This document shows positions 44,901-57,700 of a stretch of DNA of 64,000 nt, piece after piece (position 1 is the stretch's first letter; every line of letters starts with the position of its first letter). The stretch is taken from assembly GCF_032854445.1 (NCBI RefSeq), contig NC_088297.1:11184163-11248162 (forward strand), in the 5' to 3' direction. The notes beneath the pieces are model-generated. The model was not told where the DNA came from. It saw only the letters and a program-made list of their open reading frames with translations, and did no database searches. The position numbers were made by a program, and so were the translations under genes. This DNA is from Liolophura sinensis (lineage: Eukaryota > Mollusca > Polyplacophora > Chitonida > Chitonidae).

Positions 44901-47353
44901 ATGTGGCCATTTTAATTATCACAGTAGGTGTAACCTATACTAGGCCTTTTCAATAACGGCAAATTTAAAGTTACACTTCCACGAACTGAAGCATTGGCAA
45001 ATAAAGTTAGCTATATTTTTGAAAGTTTCTTTAAGCAGAAGACAGCCAAGTTATCTGTTGGTTACTAAAAGGTACAAGGACAACATATTACTAGCATGAT
45101 ACACAATTCATTTCCAGTTATTCAGAAATGTATGTGTAAATAAACCTACAACAAAGCTCTGTTTGCTAACAATTTTCTCAAGACAAGGGGCGATCTGAAA
45201 TATCTTCTGATGGATTATCATTCACTGTTCTGATGATTATAGCACTGCCAACTCCGGTAAATCAGACTAAGCCTCTGGAAAACTGTTCAGCACATGTACT
45301 TACTTCAAGTCTGCCAGTGTGGTGTCAAAATCATGGAAGTTCTCCTGCAATGTGATAGCTGTAACAGCAGCCTCTCTATTCTCCTCTGGAAGGTCCACCA
45401 CACCAGGCCTAAAGGCCATCTTGATTTTGACGAAGGCTTCATTGCAATCTGCTAGCAGGTATTTGGCCTTACGTGAATATATTCTGACAACACCCAGCAA
45501 GAGATGACCAGAGGTTCTCAGAGCTAGTTTCACCTGAAGTAATGAAATTCAGAAAATAAGACATGAGCCAACTGCAGTCCAATAATATTTCTAACATGAC
45601 AAGTCATGGGGATAGAAAAAGACACCATCAACACCTGTCTGATATAAAATTGCAGGGGAGTACAATTACTGCACATTGATACATGGAAAATGAATGAAGA
45701 CACAAACAAGGTTGAATTAAATGTTTGATTTCAAATACTTGACGAACTTGTATGCTCTGGTGTGTCCAAATTTTCCTTTATCTACCAACTGATTTAACTG
45801 AAAACTCTAGGAAGCTACACCTCAGTCTTAACTAGGTCACCCAAACTATTAGTTCTGAACCTTTTGGCCAATGGTTAGACACTTTGAAAATCCTGAATTA
45901 ATTCCCTAAAAATCAGCTGATAATTCTCATCCCTGTTCTATTGCTCACATCATCTCCTTTGCTCTGGCACTTTATTTGTCAAGATGTGTTTCATGTATTT
46001 GAACTCAGCTTGAATTTCCCATAAATGATGCCAGTCAGCCTTTATGGGAGTGGCATAGCGTTCTGGTCAATTTGTGTATGTCTAGCCCCGAAAGACTCCA
46101 ACTCTTTTTCTTATATTGGCCTAGCGTTGTTGTACTCAATAAAGGTTCAGGTCGACTGTCTTTGTTATCAAACAGGTCTCGCGCAAATGAGAAACAGCAT
46201 TCTAATGACCTGCCTTCCGCACAGCCACCATATGTCCCTAATCGATTTAGATTAGATTTATTTTAGCCATGAACGGTTCCACGCTGTACGCCCCTCGACA
46301 AATGCCGCCAACTTCCCACTAAATCTATTCTAAATCAATGGGTGTGGAAAGCAGGTCTTCAGGTTGGTGTCTTTTCTTTGCGCAAGGCTTGTTCAATAAC
46401 AAAGACAAAAAAAGATTAACATTGTCGAGACTCAGATGATGCTAGGCCAGTACAAAAAAAAATGAGTTGAAATCTTTCAGGGATAGTGTTTGAGTTTCAC
46501 GGGGATCAGGTCAAAACGCCCTCTAAACGCCAGGGGTCCAACGTGTGTGCAGTCAACGGTCTACAACAACAATACTGTTCAGACAGCGAGCACCCTGTAC
46601 GAATCTCTGTAAGTCTAGGTATTTCTGGAAGTAGGTGACAAATATCAGTAGGTCTAACTGTGTAATCTTTGTCAGAAATATCAAATATTCCCTGTTCATT
46701 TCTCTGTACAACATCAATCATATTCACATACAATCAGTTTACAAACTCTGAAGTCCAGAAAGAAATAAAGAAATAAATTAAAAATGTGTACTTTACCATA
46801 GCATTTATCAGCCGTACATACAGAATCCATACCATAGGATCAACGGCATACATGGAAGCCAATGCCACTATCTTTAACATACATTATATATAGAGGGCGT
46901 TCTGACTGTAATTCATTTGATGCATATATTTATATGTTATATTCAAGCTGGCAGTCAGTCTTGTATTATTCATTACTTGTATTAATTTCAAATATGTTAA
47001 AGTGTGTAAAGAGAATGTTTTGCCATCTGACAGTAGACCCATTATAGTTATGTCCAAAAAATATTTTGGAATTTCCTTTCAATGGGACTGTCAACTTATG
47101 CGGAATTTCAGAAAACTGCCCACACGCCACCAAACTTCATTTGTTTCACATATCTGTTTGAATAACCAATATTTATTACCTAAGAAATTTTGTTCTTACA
47201 ACACTTTACCTTTGGCTGGAGGATTGCATCCACACTGCTGTCAATGTTTGTTTCAAAGACATGTGCTTTTGTCAGCTTTTTGTCCCAGTGAGCAGCAAGC
47301 CATATTCGGGCCAAGGGCCCCTTCTTACTAAGCACAAAATGTGCATAAAACAT
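35917..47353 (-). CDS. RAD21: Cohesin subunit RAD21 (SCC1 kleisin)
   Basis: Eleven coding exons, all with GT-AG borders: 47353-47210, 45533-45304, 44579-44473, 41462-41253, 39867-39799, 39214-39107, 38757-38584, 38163-37940, 37662-37548, 37211-36859 and 36213-35917. They give 676 aa. The N-terminus ([20 protein letters not shown]) and exon 2 form the SMC3-binding kleisin domain. Exon 8 ([18 protein letters not shown]) is the conserved STAG-binding region. The last exon is the SMC1-binding winged helix, ending [15 protein letters not shown]. The kleisin closes the cohesin ring around chromatids, and separase cuts it at anaphase: DREILR places Arg172 at the family's known first site. A second site is less clear (ETPR, about 497-500). 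Exon 5 is a run of Asp, and exon 10 has tandem PPSVA repeats. Confidence 0.96.
39965..40230 (-). repeat. Full-length SINE in a RAD21 intron, with target duplication
   Basis: Complete copy: on the minus strand, the head GTGGCTCAGTCGGTTAAAGC, the body, then the T/A-rich tail. Flanked by a perfect 14-bp target duplication ATACTTACCTTGAT (39951-39964 and 40231-40244). It lies in the intron between exons 4 and 5 of the constitutive RAD21 model. Confidence 0.95.
41463..43304. other. RAD21 intron between cassette and exon 4
   Basis: AT-rich intron sequence. No other exon, repeat array or mobile element was recognised. Confidence 0.6.
43305..43685 (-). CDS. RAD21: Candidate RAD21 cassette exon, 127 codons
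   Basis: Open on the RAD21 strand between a good acceptor (CTCCACCTCTAG) and donor (GTAAGAAG). It starts and ends in phase 1 and is exactly 381 bp, so it can be included or skipped without changing frame. Skipping joins GDDGFG to [11 protein letters not shown], which matches the usual family sequence, so the skipped form should be the standard product. The insert has an acidic start ([10 protein letters not shown]) and a compact hydrophobic, Cys-containing part ([20 protein letters not shown]). Its Ser/Asp-rich tail has a DSGIGLES stretch, loosely like a beta-TrCP degron. No known domain recognised. Confidence 0.6.
45534..47209. other. RAD21 intron 1
   Basis: No repeat or further exon recognised. 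Small open frames on both strands (for example 46506-46733) have no motif. Confidence 0.55.
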
Positions 47354-48006
47354 TGTGAATTCTCACTGTCCCAGACCTGTGAAAATATAAGATACAGTCG
47401 TTAAATGATTGGATGACCATTAGCATTATTTCATATAGGAAGGTAAGGAAGGTAATGAAGGTGTACCAGGAAAGGAAGCGTATCCATAATAAAATAAAAA
47501 TATATAGGCCTATTTATATACATTTGTCATTAAAAAAAAAGAAAAAAGAGCCGACTTTCATCTAATTCCAACAAAAAAAAAAACAATTCTTAGAATGAAC
47601 AGTATCATTCGCCAATGAATTAAATGACTACACAAAATTGTACGCCTGAAAAAAGAGGGCGGTCAGTGCTGACACGCAGGTGTTGGATCATCGAAGACTC
47701 CATGTTGTTGTTGTTATTCAAATCACATTTCACCCGGTGGAATAACCCGCTTTTGTGTATACAGAACAAGTAGATTTGCGTGTACCGGGAACCCAAATCA
47801 CTATATAAACCATCAAGAGACATCAGAGTAAAAATAAGCCGAAACATTAATCAAAGTAGTTTACATTTAGTACGGTACGGCGGCCTGATCGCGGTAATTT
47901 CTTTGAGAAGAGCTGGGATTAGAAAGCTGCAACGTCAAATGATTATGTGGGTCAACTTGATATCATATTCAAACCCATTTCCTGCAAAATTCCAACAATA
48001 CTCACC
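47354..48006 (-). other. RAD21 5' UTR intron and noncoding-exon donor
   Basis: On the minus strand a TTTTCACAG acceptor ends at 47377, so the coding exon probably begins at 47376, 23 bases before the ATG. A strong donor GCG|GTGAGT sits at 48006/48005. Joining them gives a noncoding first exon upstream of 48006. Plausible, but inferred from splice motifs only. Confidence 0.5.
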
Positions 48007-48798
48007 GCCAATATATGACCTGTTTGATGTTAAATTACATAATCTTTAAATACTGCATAAATCGCCAATATGTATGTCTTTCACGTGCCACAAAATGAGT
48101 GAAAATTTCCTGCGAAATCCATCGTCCGCATCTCACAAGCTCACAAAATGGCGTCACATACGCTTCCCGCTCAAACAAGCTGTTCAAACCAGACCACCGC
48201 ACTACATTTTCCTACCGCATAAAAATGTAGTTTCCACAATGAACAACAGATATCCTGGCCATTATTTTCAAGAATCGCACAATTGTTTGAAAATATATAC
48301 GTATATTACATAAGTAGCTATCTTTCATTTACAATATGTAGAATATGGTAACTGCGGATGAAGATGGGTGGTAGGTCTGCCAAGTGCCCTCATGAATATT
48401 AATTAGGTTAGTATTTATTCATAATCCGCACCATGGATCACTGCATGGAACACATTCCTTTGGGAAATCCCTGCATGTCTGTACAAAAACAATCCGAGAA
48501 ATCTCTGGTCTTTTATTGAAATGCACGAAACGTAGTATTGTTGTCATTTTCACGAATACATTAGGTGGGGTTTTATGTATTTTCCCCACCCAGACCGACG
48601 CTATCACTCGTCGCGTCTTTCCATTTGACCTTCGGCCTTGTGGAGTTCACATCTTTTGACGTAGGCGCTTTATCACGTGATGCAACCAACATGGCTGAAA
48701 TAGCAAAGCCAAGCAAATTTTTCCACGCGACAAATTAAGTTTGTGGTCTTTAAAGTAGGCCAGGGCCCCAGTATATATTCTGTCCTGATGCAATAACC
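48006..48798. promoter_or_regulatory. Divergent promoter region, RAD21 (-) and BFR1-like gene (+)
   Basis: The start codons are about 1.45 kb apart and face away from each other. Near the expected RAD21 start lie an E2F-like TTCCCGC (48164-48170) and a YY1-like AAAATGGCG (48145-48153). Nearer the plus-strand gene is a perfect E-box palindrome ATCACGTGAT (48672-48681), the type bound by USF/TFE factors. No TATA box is evident. E2F control would fit the S-phase expression usual for cohesin. Confidence 0.55.
48691..48738 (+). other. Possible upstream ORF
   Basis: ATGGCTG starts a 15-codon frame ending TAA at 48736-48738, 60 bases before the main ATG. It matters only if transcription starts upstream of it; alternatively ATGGC is part of a YY1-type initiator. 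Confidence 0.25.
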
Positions 48799-51700
48799 AT
48801 GGAAGGTTCTGCTGAAGGAAACAGCGAGGAAGCCTTGAAAGAGGACGGGGCCATGGGTAAGTATGACTGAAAGAATGGCGGGTTTCTGGTCACTTGTGAC
48901 GTATTTTGTATCTTGTTTTGTTGCAGGGATGTCACAGGCTTGCACGGCCTTTTAACTCCTATACATCGCCAGGTTTCCTTTTTGCACATGACTTAGGAGT
49001 GACTGCTAGCAAAGTGATGCTGTCGTTGACACAAGACGCACTAAAGATTGAAATATCATGTGAGATTCTCTTAAAAGTGTAAGGCTTTGTGTAGACATAC
49101 AGTCTGTAGATTGCATGTAGCCTATATCATTGGTATTATGATCTTACATGTATCAACTGCACAAAGTCTTTACTTAAATATTATAATGGTGGCCCCAGAT
49201 GACATTTCAGTGTGCATCTTTTATCTGTATGGGTCAGGAATGATGTGATAATTTTCTGGTGCAGTTGATGGTTATTTTAGCTTTGTTAAAACGCAAAAAA
49301 ATGTTGAAAATTAACAACCTTTAGTAAAGGTTTCACCAGAACATAAAACATAACATGTATCATATACATAAATAATAATATCAAAGCATGTTTTGATGTC
49401 AGAAGCATGTGTACCAATTATGCTAGAGATTGTCTATTATTGTTATAATATAAAGCAGGACATAAGTGACCACGAAAAGTTATGCAAAAATCAATTAAAG
49501 AGGAACAGAAATGGGTCGCCATGTGTTGCCAGAAATATAGATAGATTAAGAATTTATATTAGCCAACTGAACAGCAGTATTAAGTTTATACTGGTTGTAA
49601 GAATTAGTGGATCAGCAGATTGACAATCATATGTGCATGTATTATTTCCATGTGGTGTCCATGTGAGAACTATTTCATTGCTCAAGTTTGAGGAAGATTG
49701 AATGGCTTTTAAAATATAAATTTGATAAATCTGGTCAAGACTGAGATTATGTAGATAATTCCTCAGCATAGGAATATGTTAAAGAGCAAATTTCCTGTGC
49801 AATTTATGTATATTTTTAATCTGATAAAACTACATTGGTTGGACTGGCCATAATCATGTTTTCCCCATATTGCTTCTGTATCTCCCCACATTGCTTCTGT
49901 ATCTCCCCACATTGCTTCTGTAACTCACTATGAATGAATTATCTTCTAACTGGGGCCTAATAGTTAGACATTTCACCTCAATGTTGGGAAATCCAGGGAT
50001 TAAACCTGGGTCATTCCATACCTAAGACTTTACGGGTGCCTGGCTTGGCACTCAGCACTGAGAGGTTAGACTAAGGAAACAGGCCAGTGTCAGTATGGTG
50101 TGACTGGGTGGGGTGTCATGTCTGGTGTCTTCAACATGATACTTCAGTGACATATCATGCCACAAGATGACACAATATATGTACACAAACCTCACCTTAT
50201 GACTCCTCCTCGTCACATGGTTTAAAAATTTTTAAGTTGCAACACTAAACCCCAAGCAAACATGTACATGTATACATATGAAATACATGCATCTCCATCA
50301 GCTCAACTTAACTGTTGGATCAGTTGCTGCTAAATCTGATCCAAATCTACCACCACAAATCTGTGGCGGCAAGGGAAGGTTTTACTACATATATGAATAA
50401 AAGTAAACTGATTTTGTGGACAAAGATAGGAAAGTCTCATAGATACTTGTTTAAAAGTTGTCAGGGTTGTAAGTTAATTTTTGGATATTTGAGAAGGTGT
50501 TTATTTATTTTTTTTTCTTTTATTATCTTTGTGTCTGTATGGGAATCGGCTTAGACTCGTTTGTCGTTTTTGTTGTTGTGAGTAATGATGAGAATGGGAT
50601 TTCTGGGTTTCTGTTCAAAGTAAAGCCCTTATTTCAGCCTGTCATATCTTCACGACCATAAGTTTTGGAGCTACTGTCATCCCCAACCCCAACACATCCC
50701 CTAAAAGTGCAAGTGTCCTTATACACATCATGGTGTTTGTTTTTTGGGAAGACTATGTCCCACAAAAATTGCAAGACTTTTAAAGTAATGCATTATCTGA
50801 AAGTTCAACTTTGATTTTGTAACCTACCTGTATAAAATGCAATAGTGTATCAAACAACATCGAACATTTGTTCTAGAATATCCATATCCTGTTCATAGCC
50901 ATGACCTGTTATACAGGATAGGGCGGATATATTAGCCAAGCTAAGGCTCTTATTCAACCGGAATATAGCCCTTTTTTAATGAATTTTTTGTTTTTCTGTT
51001 TTAAGAATATTCATGTTTGCTCAGCTGTTTTTGGGGAATAACTAATTCTTGTTTTTAGTTCAGTGTGATGTGTATTTATATTCCCATGGTTTTCGAGGGT
51101 TTTCAACACATGGATGTATTTAAAACACAGGGCGGCTCTAGTTAGATTTAAACACCTGTTTTTAGCAGTAAGTTAATGTGTGGACATCAAGAAGATAGAC
51201 TAGATTCTTAATTTTCAGCTAGCAAGTTTTATGACATTTATAACTTTGGTACTGCTGTGTGTTTTTGATTATCGCTTCGATTTATATATTTCTTTATTTG
51301 ATTTTTGTTTTTTATATGTTACTCAAGAATGATTCACTTAAACTCGACGGTGGTCAGCATTATGGTGGAAAGGACACTGGGCAGAACCCAGGGGAAACCC
51401 AAGACCATGTGTAGGTTGCTGCAGACCTTCTCACGTATGGCCGGATTGTCACTTAGATTTGAATATTAGACATGGGTATACAATGTATGTAGTCTAAATC
51501 CTCAATAAATTCAACCACTAAAGTATAACTTCACATCCAATTGGAAAACATAATTCATAACATTTTGGAGACTAAAATGTATTTTTTAGGAAGGAGCACA
51601 TATGATATGAACATATAAATTTTAAAGTAACCTATCAAGTTCAAAGACCGTTTGTCTTGTATGCCAAAACATGCACTACAGGTACATCAGTGGTCAAATT

Positions 51701-54700
51701 TGTTGAGGATTTACGGTAACTTTAAGCCATTCAATTTTTCTTCACCAAATGAAGAAAAAGAATATTTGATTTTGGAATGTGTGTTAATCATACTCATGCT
51801 TGTGTAATATAATTTTCAGGGGATGACTTGGAAGAAAGTCTAAAGAAAATGAAACCTCCGAACAGAAAGAAGTTTGACGAAGAGATCGAGAGCATTTTGA
51901 AGATAATACGAGAGAAAGAGGCAGAAATAGTATCCTTCACTTTGTCTAGTTCATTTTCACAAAAGAGCTAGATCGTTGTGAAAATGTATGTTTTGGCCAG
52001 GCTGTTATGCTTTTAAATGCAATTTTTTGGCCTTCATTTGTATCTCTGGATGGAGGATGCTATCCTTATGCCTCTGCACAATTCCCCGTTCTTTCCCTCC
52101 TCAGACACTGTGTACAAGCGAAATGTGGCTCGTTTGGCGTGCGACTTTTAATCCTGGATACGCACCAAGACATCTTCAGATAAACAAAAGACAGAAATGT
52201 CAGGGAGCAGAATTTATAGCTGATTGGCCGATTTTAAGAGAAATCAGGATTTGAGAGGTATCTGATCTAACCAAGTGAACAAAACTTTTTTCATCAGCTG
52301 ATTTTGATGGAGAAAATTCTCTTCAGCAACTTTATTGGTAAAATGATAATAAGTGGGGTTTTTTTTTTTTGTAAGTTTGTAAGCATACATGTAGTCATAT
52401 ATGACGTGGCTATGAAACCAACATCCTACATGCTGCTATATAGGTGTATAGAACAAAGGGAGGGCCTTCATGGCTTAGTTGGTTAGCGCGCAAGCACAGT
52501 GTAATGACCCAGGAGCCTCTCACCAATGCGGTAGCTGTGAGTTCAACTCCAGCTCATGCTGGCTTCCTCTCCATCCGTACGTGGGAAGGTCTTCCAGCAG
52601 CCTGTGGATGATCGTGAGTTTCACCAGGCTCTGCCTGCTTTCCTCACACCATAATGCTGGCCGTCGTCATATAAGTGAAATATTCTTGAGTTCGGCATAC
52701 AAACGCCCATCAAATAAATTAATTAATTAAAAACAAAGGAGTCTGTGAATTGGTCTTGACTACCACCTCAGAAGGGAACAAGTGGGAAGCCTGATGACAC
52801 AAAAGGCCAGACGCTGGCAAGACTTCGAGCCATTCGGGCGGAGAAGGAAGCCACTATTGACCAGCGCAAGAAGATAGACATCTCACTGAAGGCTTTGAAC
52901 ACGGAGATTACAAAAAGTGTAAGTGATTGATTGTAGTAAACGACAACAAATGTAAAGTTTTACCCCGAAAGAATTGTTTTTCAGGGCAAATATATGTCCT
53001 TAAAGAGGGCATGTAGATTTTGGCAAAAATTGTAAATCCAATTGACTTTTTGGTATTATTTCTAAATCGCCCAAATAATTGGATTTCACAAACTAGGAAC
53101 CATATTTGTGCACGTGTTACCTTCCAGAATAATTAATACTGTGTATAGTAAAACTTACAATGTGACCCTTTAAGAACATTATAGAAACCATTTTGACACT
53201 TCAAATAAATGTAGGACAGGTGTGATATTTTCAGAGAGGCAATAATCTGAGCTTTTCTCGTAAATGGAGGAAATTTGATTTAATTGGCGAGTATGGATTT
53301 TTTGTAAGCTATTTTAAAATTTCTTAATTTGGGGCAGAAACTTACATTTTTCCATTATTATATCATCCCACCTTTCCACCCAAAATCCAAAACACCTTTT
53401 TTAAGATCAATAGAACTCTCAGAACCTTTTGGCTTCTTTCAGAGGCATTTAGGAATTGGGATGGTATAGATTGACAGAGGCATTACTTATGGATAACAAT
53501 TCCTGGATTTATTGTGTTGGTGACGTTTCGATGTAGGTTCTTACATTGTTATCAAACCATATGAACATACAGAGATACAAGACAACATATATACAGTAAG
53601 AGAGTGAGTGGTGTCAACAACAGGCAACAATGTAACATAGATTGTAGCATGTACATGTATAGATTCCAAATCATCAACAGAATAAGTGAGTTATAGCTAG
53701 TACGAGTTGACTGTAAGCGGCCATTGAGGCTCGGATGAGCACTGGTCTTCTACAAATATCAATATGGTGAGATTAGTTGTGTGTCGCACACAGGAGAGTT
53801 TGTGAGTAACTTGCCAAAGGTATATGTGTTACACTAGACCTTCTGGCTCCTCCACCAATAAAACTGACATTATGCGGAAAAATATTCAGTATGTCGTTAA
53901 ACAACAATCGTATAAATAAATCAGGTGTACGTATATGTAGTGTCAAGCCAACTGTTGTGCATCACATGTTCATCACTGACAGGCGATGCAGCACATGTGC
54001 AGCACTACCAGGTGATGCATCACATGCTCAGCACCACCAGGTGATGCATAACATGTTCAGCACTACCAGGTGATGCATCACATGTTCAGCACTGCCAGGT
54101 GATGCATCACATGTTCAGCACTGCCAGGTGATACATCACATGCTCAGCACCGCCAGGTGATGCATCACATGTTCAGCACTGCCAGGTGATGCATCACATG
54201 TTCAGCACTGCCAGGTGATGCATCACATGTTCAGCACTGCCAGGTGATGCATCACATGTTCAGCACTGCCAGGTGATGCATCACATGTTCAGCACTGCCA
54301 GGTGATGCATCACATGTTCAGCACTACCAGGTGATGCATCACATGTTCAGCACTGCCAGGTGATGCATCACATGTGCAGCACTACCATGTGAATGTGTCG
54401 TACATGTATGGTTAAACACTTACTGCACACAGTGCACAATAGGTTTTGTAGAACATTTTTACACATGAAGAAACATGTTAATGTCTTTATAGCAAATTAA
54501 TGATGTCTAAAACTACTTCACACATATATGTAAACATATTGTTTCAAACATTTAAGATAAATTTCTTAGGCAATATGCCCCATGATTTTGGAGCTTTTTC
54601 CAGACATGTTCCAACTTGGGCACCTCTAAAGAGTATCTGCAAGTTCTAGTACTTGGTTTATTTATTTACTTGATTAGATTTTTATGCTGCCTTGATTCTC

Positions 54701-57700
54701 AAGCATATTTTACTATATTAATTACCACAAGGATTATAATTTGAAAAAAACTGGGCATAGCCCAAACACACTGTGATCACATCAGTGATAGTCTAATGGG
54801 TCCTTGGATTTAGTCTTCATAGATGTCTGGAACATTCCAGATTAAGTCTACCAGGAAAAAGACTGTTGTGCTCCTTTTGTGTGTTTGTGTGATATGACTA
54901 GTTTAACAGCTGCTCAATTTTTACCTAGAAACCTCTAGTGCATACGTATGATATATATTTACCAGTACCAGCATACACTTGTGCTGTATACTAGATTGCT
55001 GTAAGTGGTAATAAATACAGTGAGAATCTTAATTTGTTAGTTTGAAAATATTGTGTCAGCACATTTTCACAATCAGATAATAGTAAAGTGTTTTCTGCAT
55101 CATTTTCACGATACTGATGCTTCCTGTGTTTTTTTTTTTTTATTTTTTTATTGTTTTTTTTTTCTGCACTGTTGATGTAGTATTTTCTTGAATAATGTTG
55201 TCAGCTTTTAGCTTGAAGTTGATGCATTTCTGCAAACTTGTCATTAAAGTACATCTTATTAATTATCTACATAGCAAACTTCTACATGCAGTGAAACTAG
55301 CCTATCATACCGACAGAAAGCAGAACTAAAGCTCATCGGAACTGAGAGGGGGATTCCCCTCCAACCATGTGACCTGGTTCTGAGCCAACCATAGATCTGA
55401 AAAAAGGGTCAGCTGAGTCACTGCTAGTTTTGGCATCAGACGGCTGCAAGCACCTGGTGTTGTTGTGTAATCCACTTGATGGGTTTTAGTCTCAGCATTT
55501 GCAGCCCTGCATTTAACTTGAGGTTAACAAATTTCAAAACCCGTTTTATAAAAATAGTGTTTTGAACATCCCCCAATGTTATTTACATATATATGCATGT
55601 GAGGTTTGTCAGTCACCACTTCATAATACATGTAGTTCGTATGTACTGGAATTCTTTAAGCGTTTCACAAGTTTACCAGGTGTTTATTCTAGCAACTTGC
55701 TAAGGCATTATTCTGTGTAAACTGATAAAATTATGCGTTTTGTGAAGTCCTGAAATTGGTCGAGCCAGCCAGTGTAGATTTGTCTCTGAAAGGAAATTAA
55801 AGTGGTGTATAAATCTCACTGAAGTTTGTTCTTTCATATCCGAAGATATTGAGGAATTAACATAAATGTGACAAGATGTGATTTAAAGCCTGACAATGTT
55901 TTCTGTCTACTTGAGAAGGTGTACATGTTGTTGGCGCATAACCACTATTGTCGTTGATGGTGCACAACCACTATTGTCGTTGATGGTGCACAACCACTAT
56001 TGTCGTTGATGGTGCACAACCACTATTATATGAAAACACAATGGAATTCTCACTTTTGATTATTATCCTGACACACCAATGTTGCGTTTTTACTGGAATT
56101 AGTCCGCTATAATTACCCTCCCTTCTGCTCTCCCCTCCACCTTCTCCAGGATGAGGTTAGCCATAAGCAGGCCTAGCGACAAGCCCTGCCCAGAGGGCTC
56201 ATGCTCGTGCCCTTAGTACCACTCAGGTGTTAATCACTACCTGAAAAACTTATTTTCAGGTAGTGAACTTCATGAATAAGTTCTTGAACAGTTGAGGCTT
56301 TCTATTTTCACACCATATTCTCTTCCTTCATGAGAAACACACCCGTGTAATCACCTAACCATGACAGACACTGTGCTTTACATTTGATGGTGAAATACAC
56401 TCACCTGAATGTGAAGGATGTGTGTGGGATTAATTCTTTTTTTTTTAATTTATTTTTATGCATGGTTGAACAGCAGTTTAACATCTGGTCATTGATCTCC
56501 TCTTACGATCTTCCTGATGTTAATTTCATCCAGCAGACGGATATGTACAGAAAAACATTTGTTGACGGCATTGATCTGCACATTATTTCTCTTTTCGATA
56601 CATGTACATGTAGCCTACCTATAGGATATTTTGGATATGTCAGTGTAAACCCACCAGAAAAGTACCAAACCCATCATTACTAAAATGTGAAACTTGCACA
56701 AATCAAACTTTTCTGAACACTTACTGGCATCATGAAAGAGGAGACAGGCAGGGTTTTACAGTTGTCATCTTCTTTTACTACAGGTACAGTATGTGTAGTC
56801 AGAGATATATTTTGTTTAATAGAAGAATTGATAAGTTGGACAAGACATAAAGTTGTGTGAGTGGAACACTGTTATAAGTGAATAAAACAGAGTGAGAGAG
56901 TGAGTGCTTGGGGTTTAATGTTGTACTTAACAATATTTCAGCGATACGAATAAAACAGAACTGCTAGGCACTTAAAGAAATTAGAACAAATGGCCAACAA
57001 AGAAGAGCATTCTGTGATTTCTTTCTCCTCAGCTTGGTAAAAACAATCTTTCCTCAAATAATCTTCAACAGCCGAGGTATGGCCTACATGTATATGATGT
57101 ACATTGGACACGCATGAAAAAGGGTTTTTCAGACTCGTTTTTCATAGCTTTAATATTTCAACTCTCCGACCGTACATGTATGTGGAAAGGTTTGACACCT
57201 ACCTGTGGATGGTCGTGAATTTCCGCTCGGGCTCTGCCCTGTCTCCTCCCTCCACATTGTTGGTCCCAGTTGTTAGGGGTGAAATATTTCGCATAAAGTA
57301 CCAATTAAAGAAGTAAAATAAATTAATAAATTAATATTTCAAGTATTTAGTATTAATAAATTAGTATTTCAAGTATTTAGTATTAATAAATTAATATTTC
57401 AAATATTTAGTATTTATGGGTCCTTCAGATGTAGGGAATTTGGAATTGGTTATAGAGGTCTCACCCACTCAGGCTTGCGCTGAAATCTTGAGAATCTCCT
57501 CTGTAACATGCAGACTGTGTTCACTTTTGACTATACCACTGCAGACTGTGTGTAAGATTTTTTTTTTTTTATTAAAAGGCATCAATCATCTTTTTTATTT
57601 TACGTGAATTTTACTGATCGTTTCTCTGACAGATCAGCTTTTTGTTTTATGACATAGATGAAGTTTACATGTATATTTGAACTGTTCAGTTTTACATGTC

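Noticed and set aside
53480-53560. Motif 'gtgacgtttcgatgtaggttcttacattgttatcaaac' (noted in pieces) resembling ends of some Penelope-like elements
   Set aside because: The resemblance is short and from memory, and no RT lies nearby.
53961-54390. CRISPR-like appearance of 29-bp repeats
   Set aside because: The repeats are contiguous with no spacers, and the DNA is eukaryotic.
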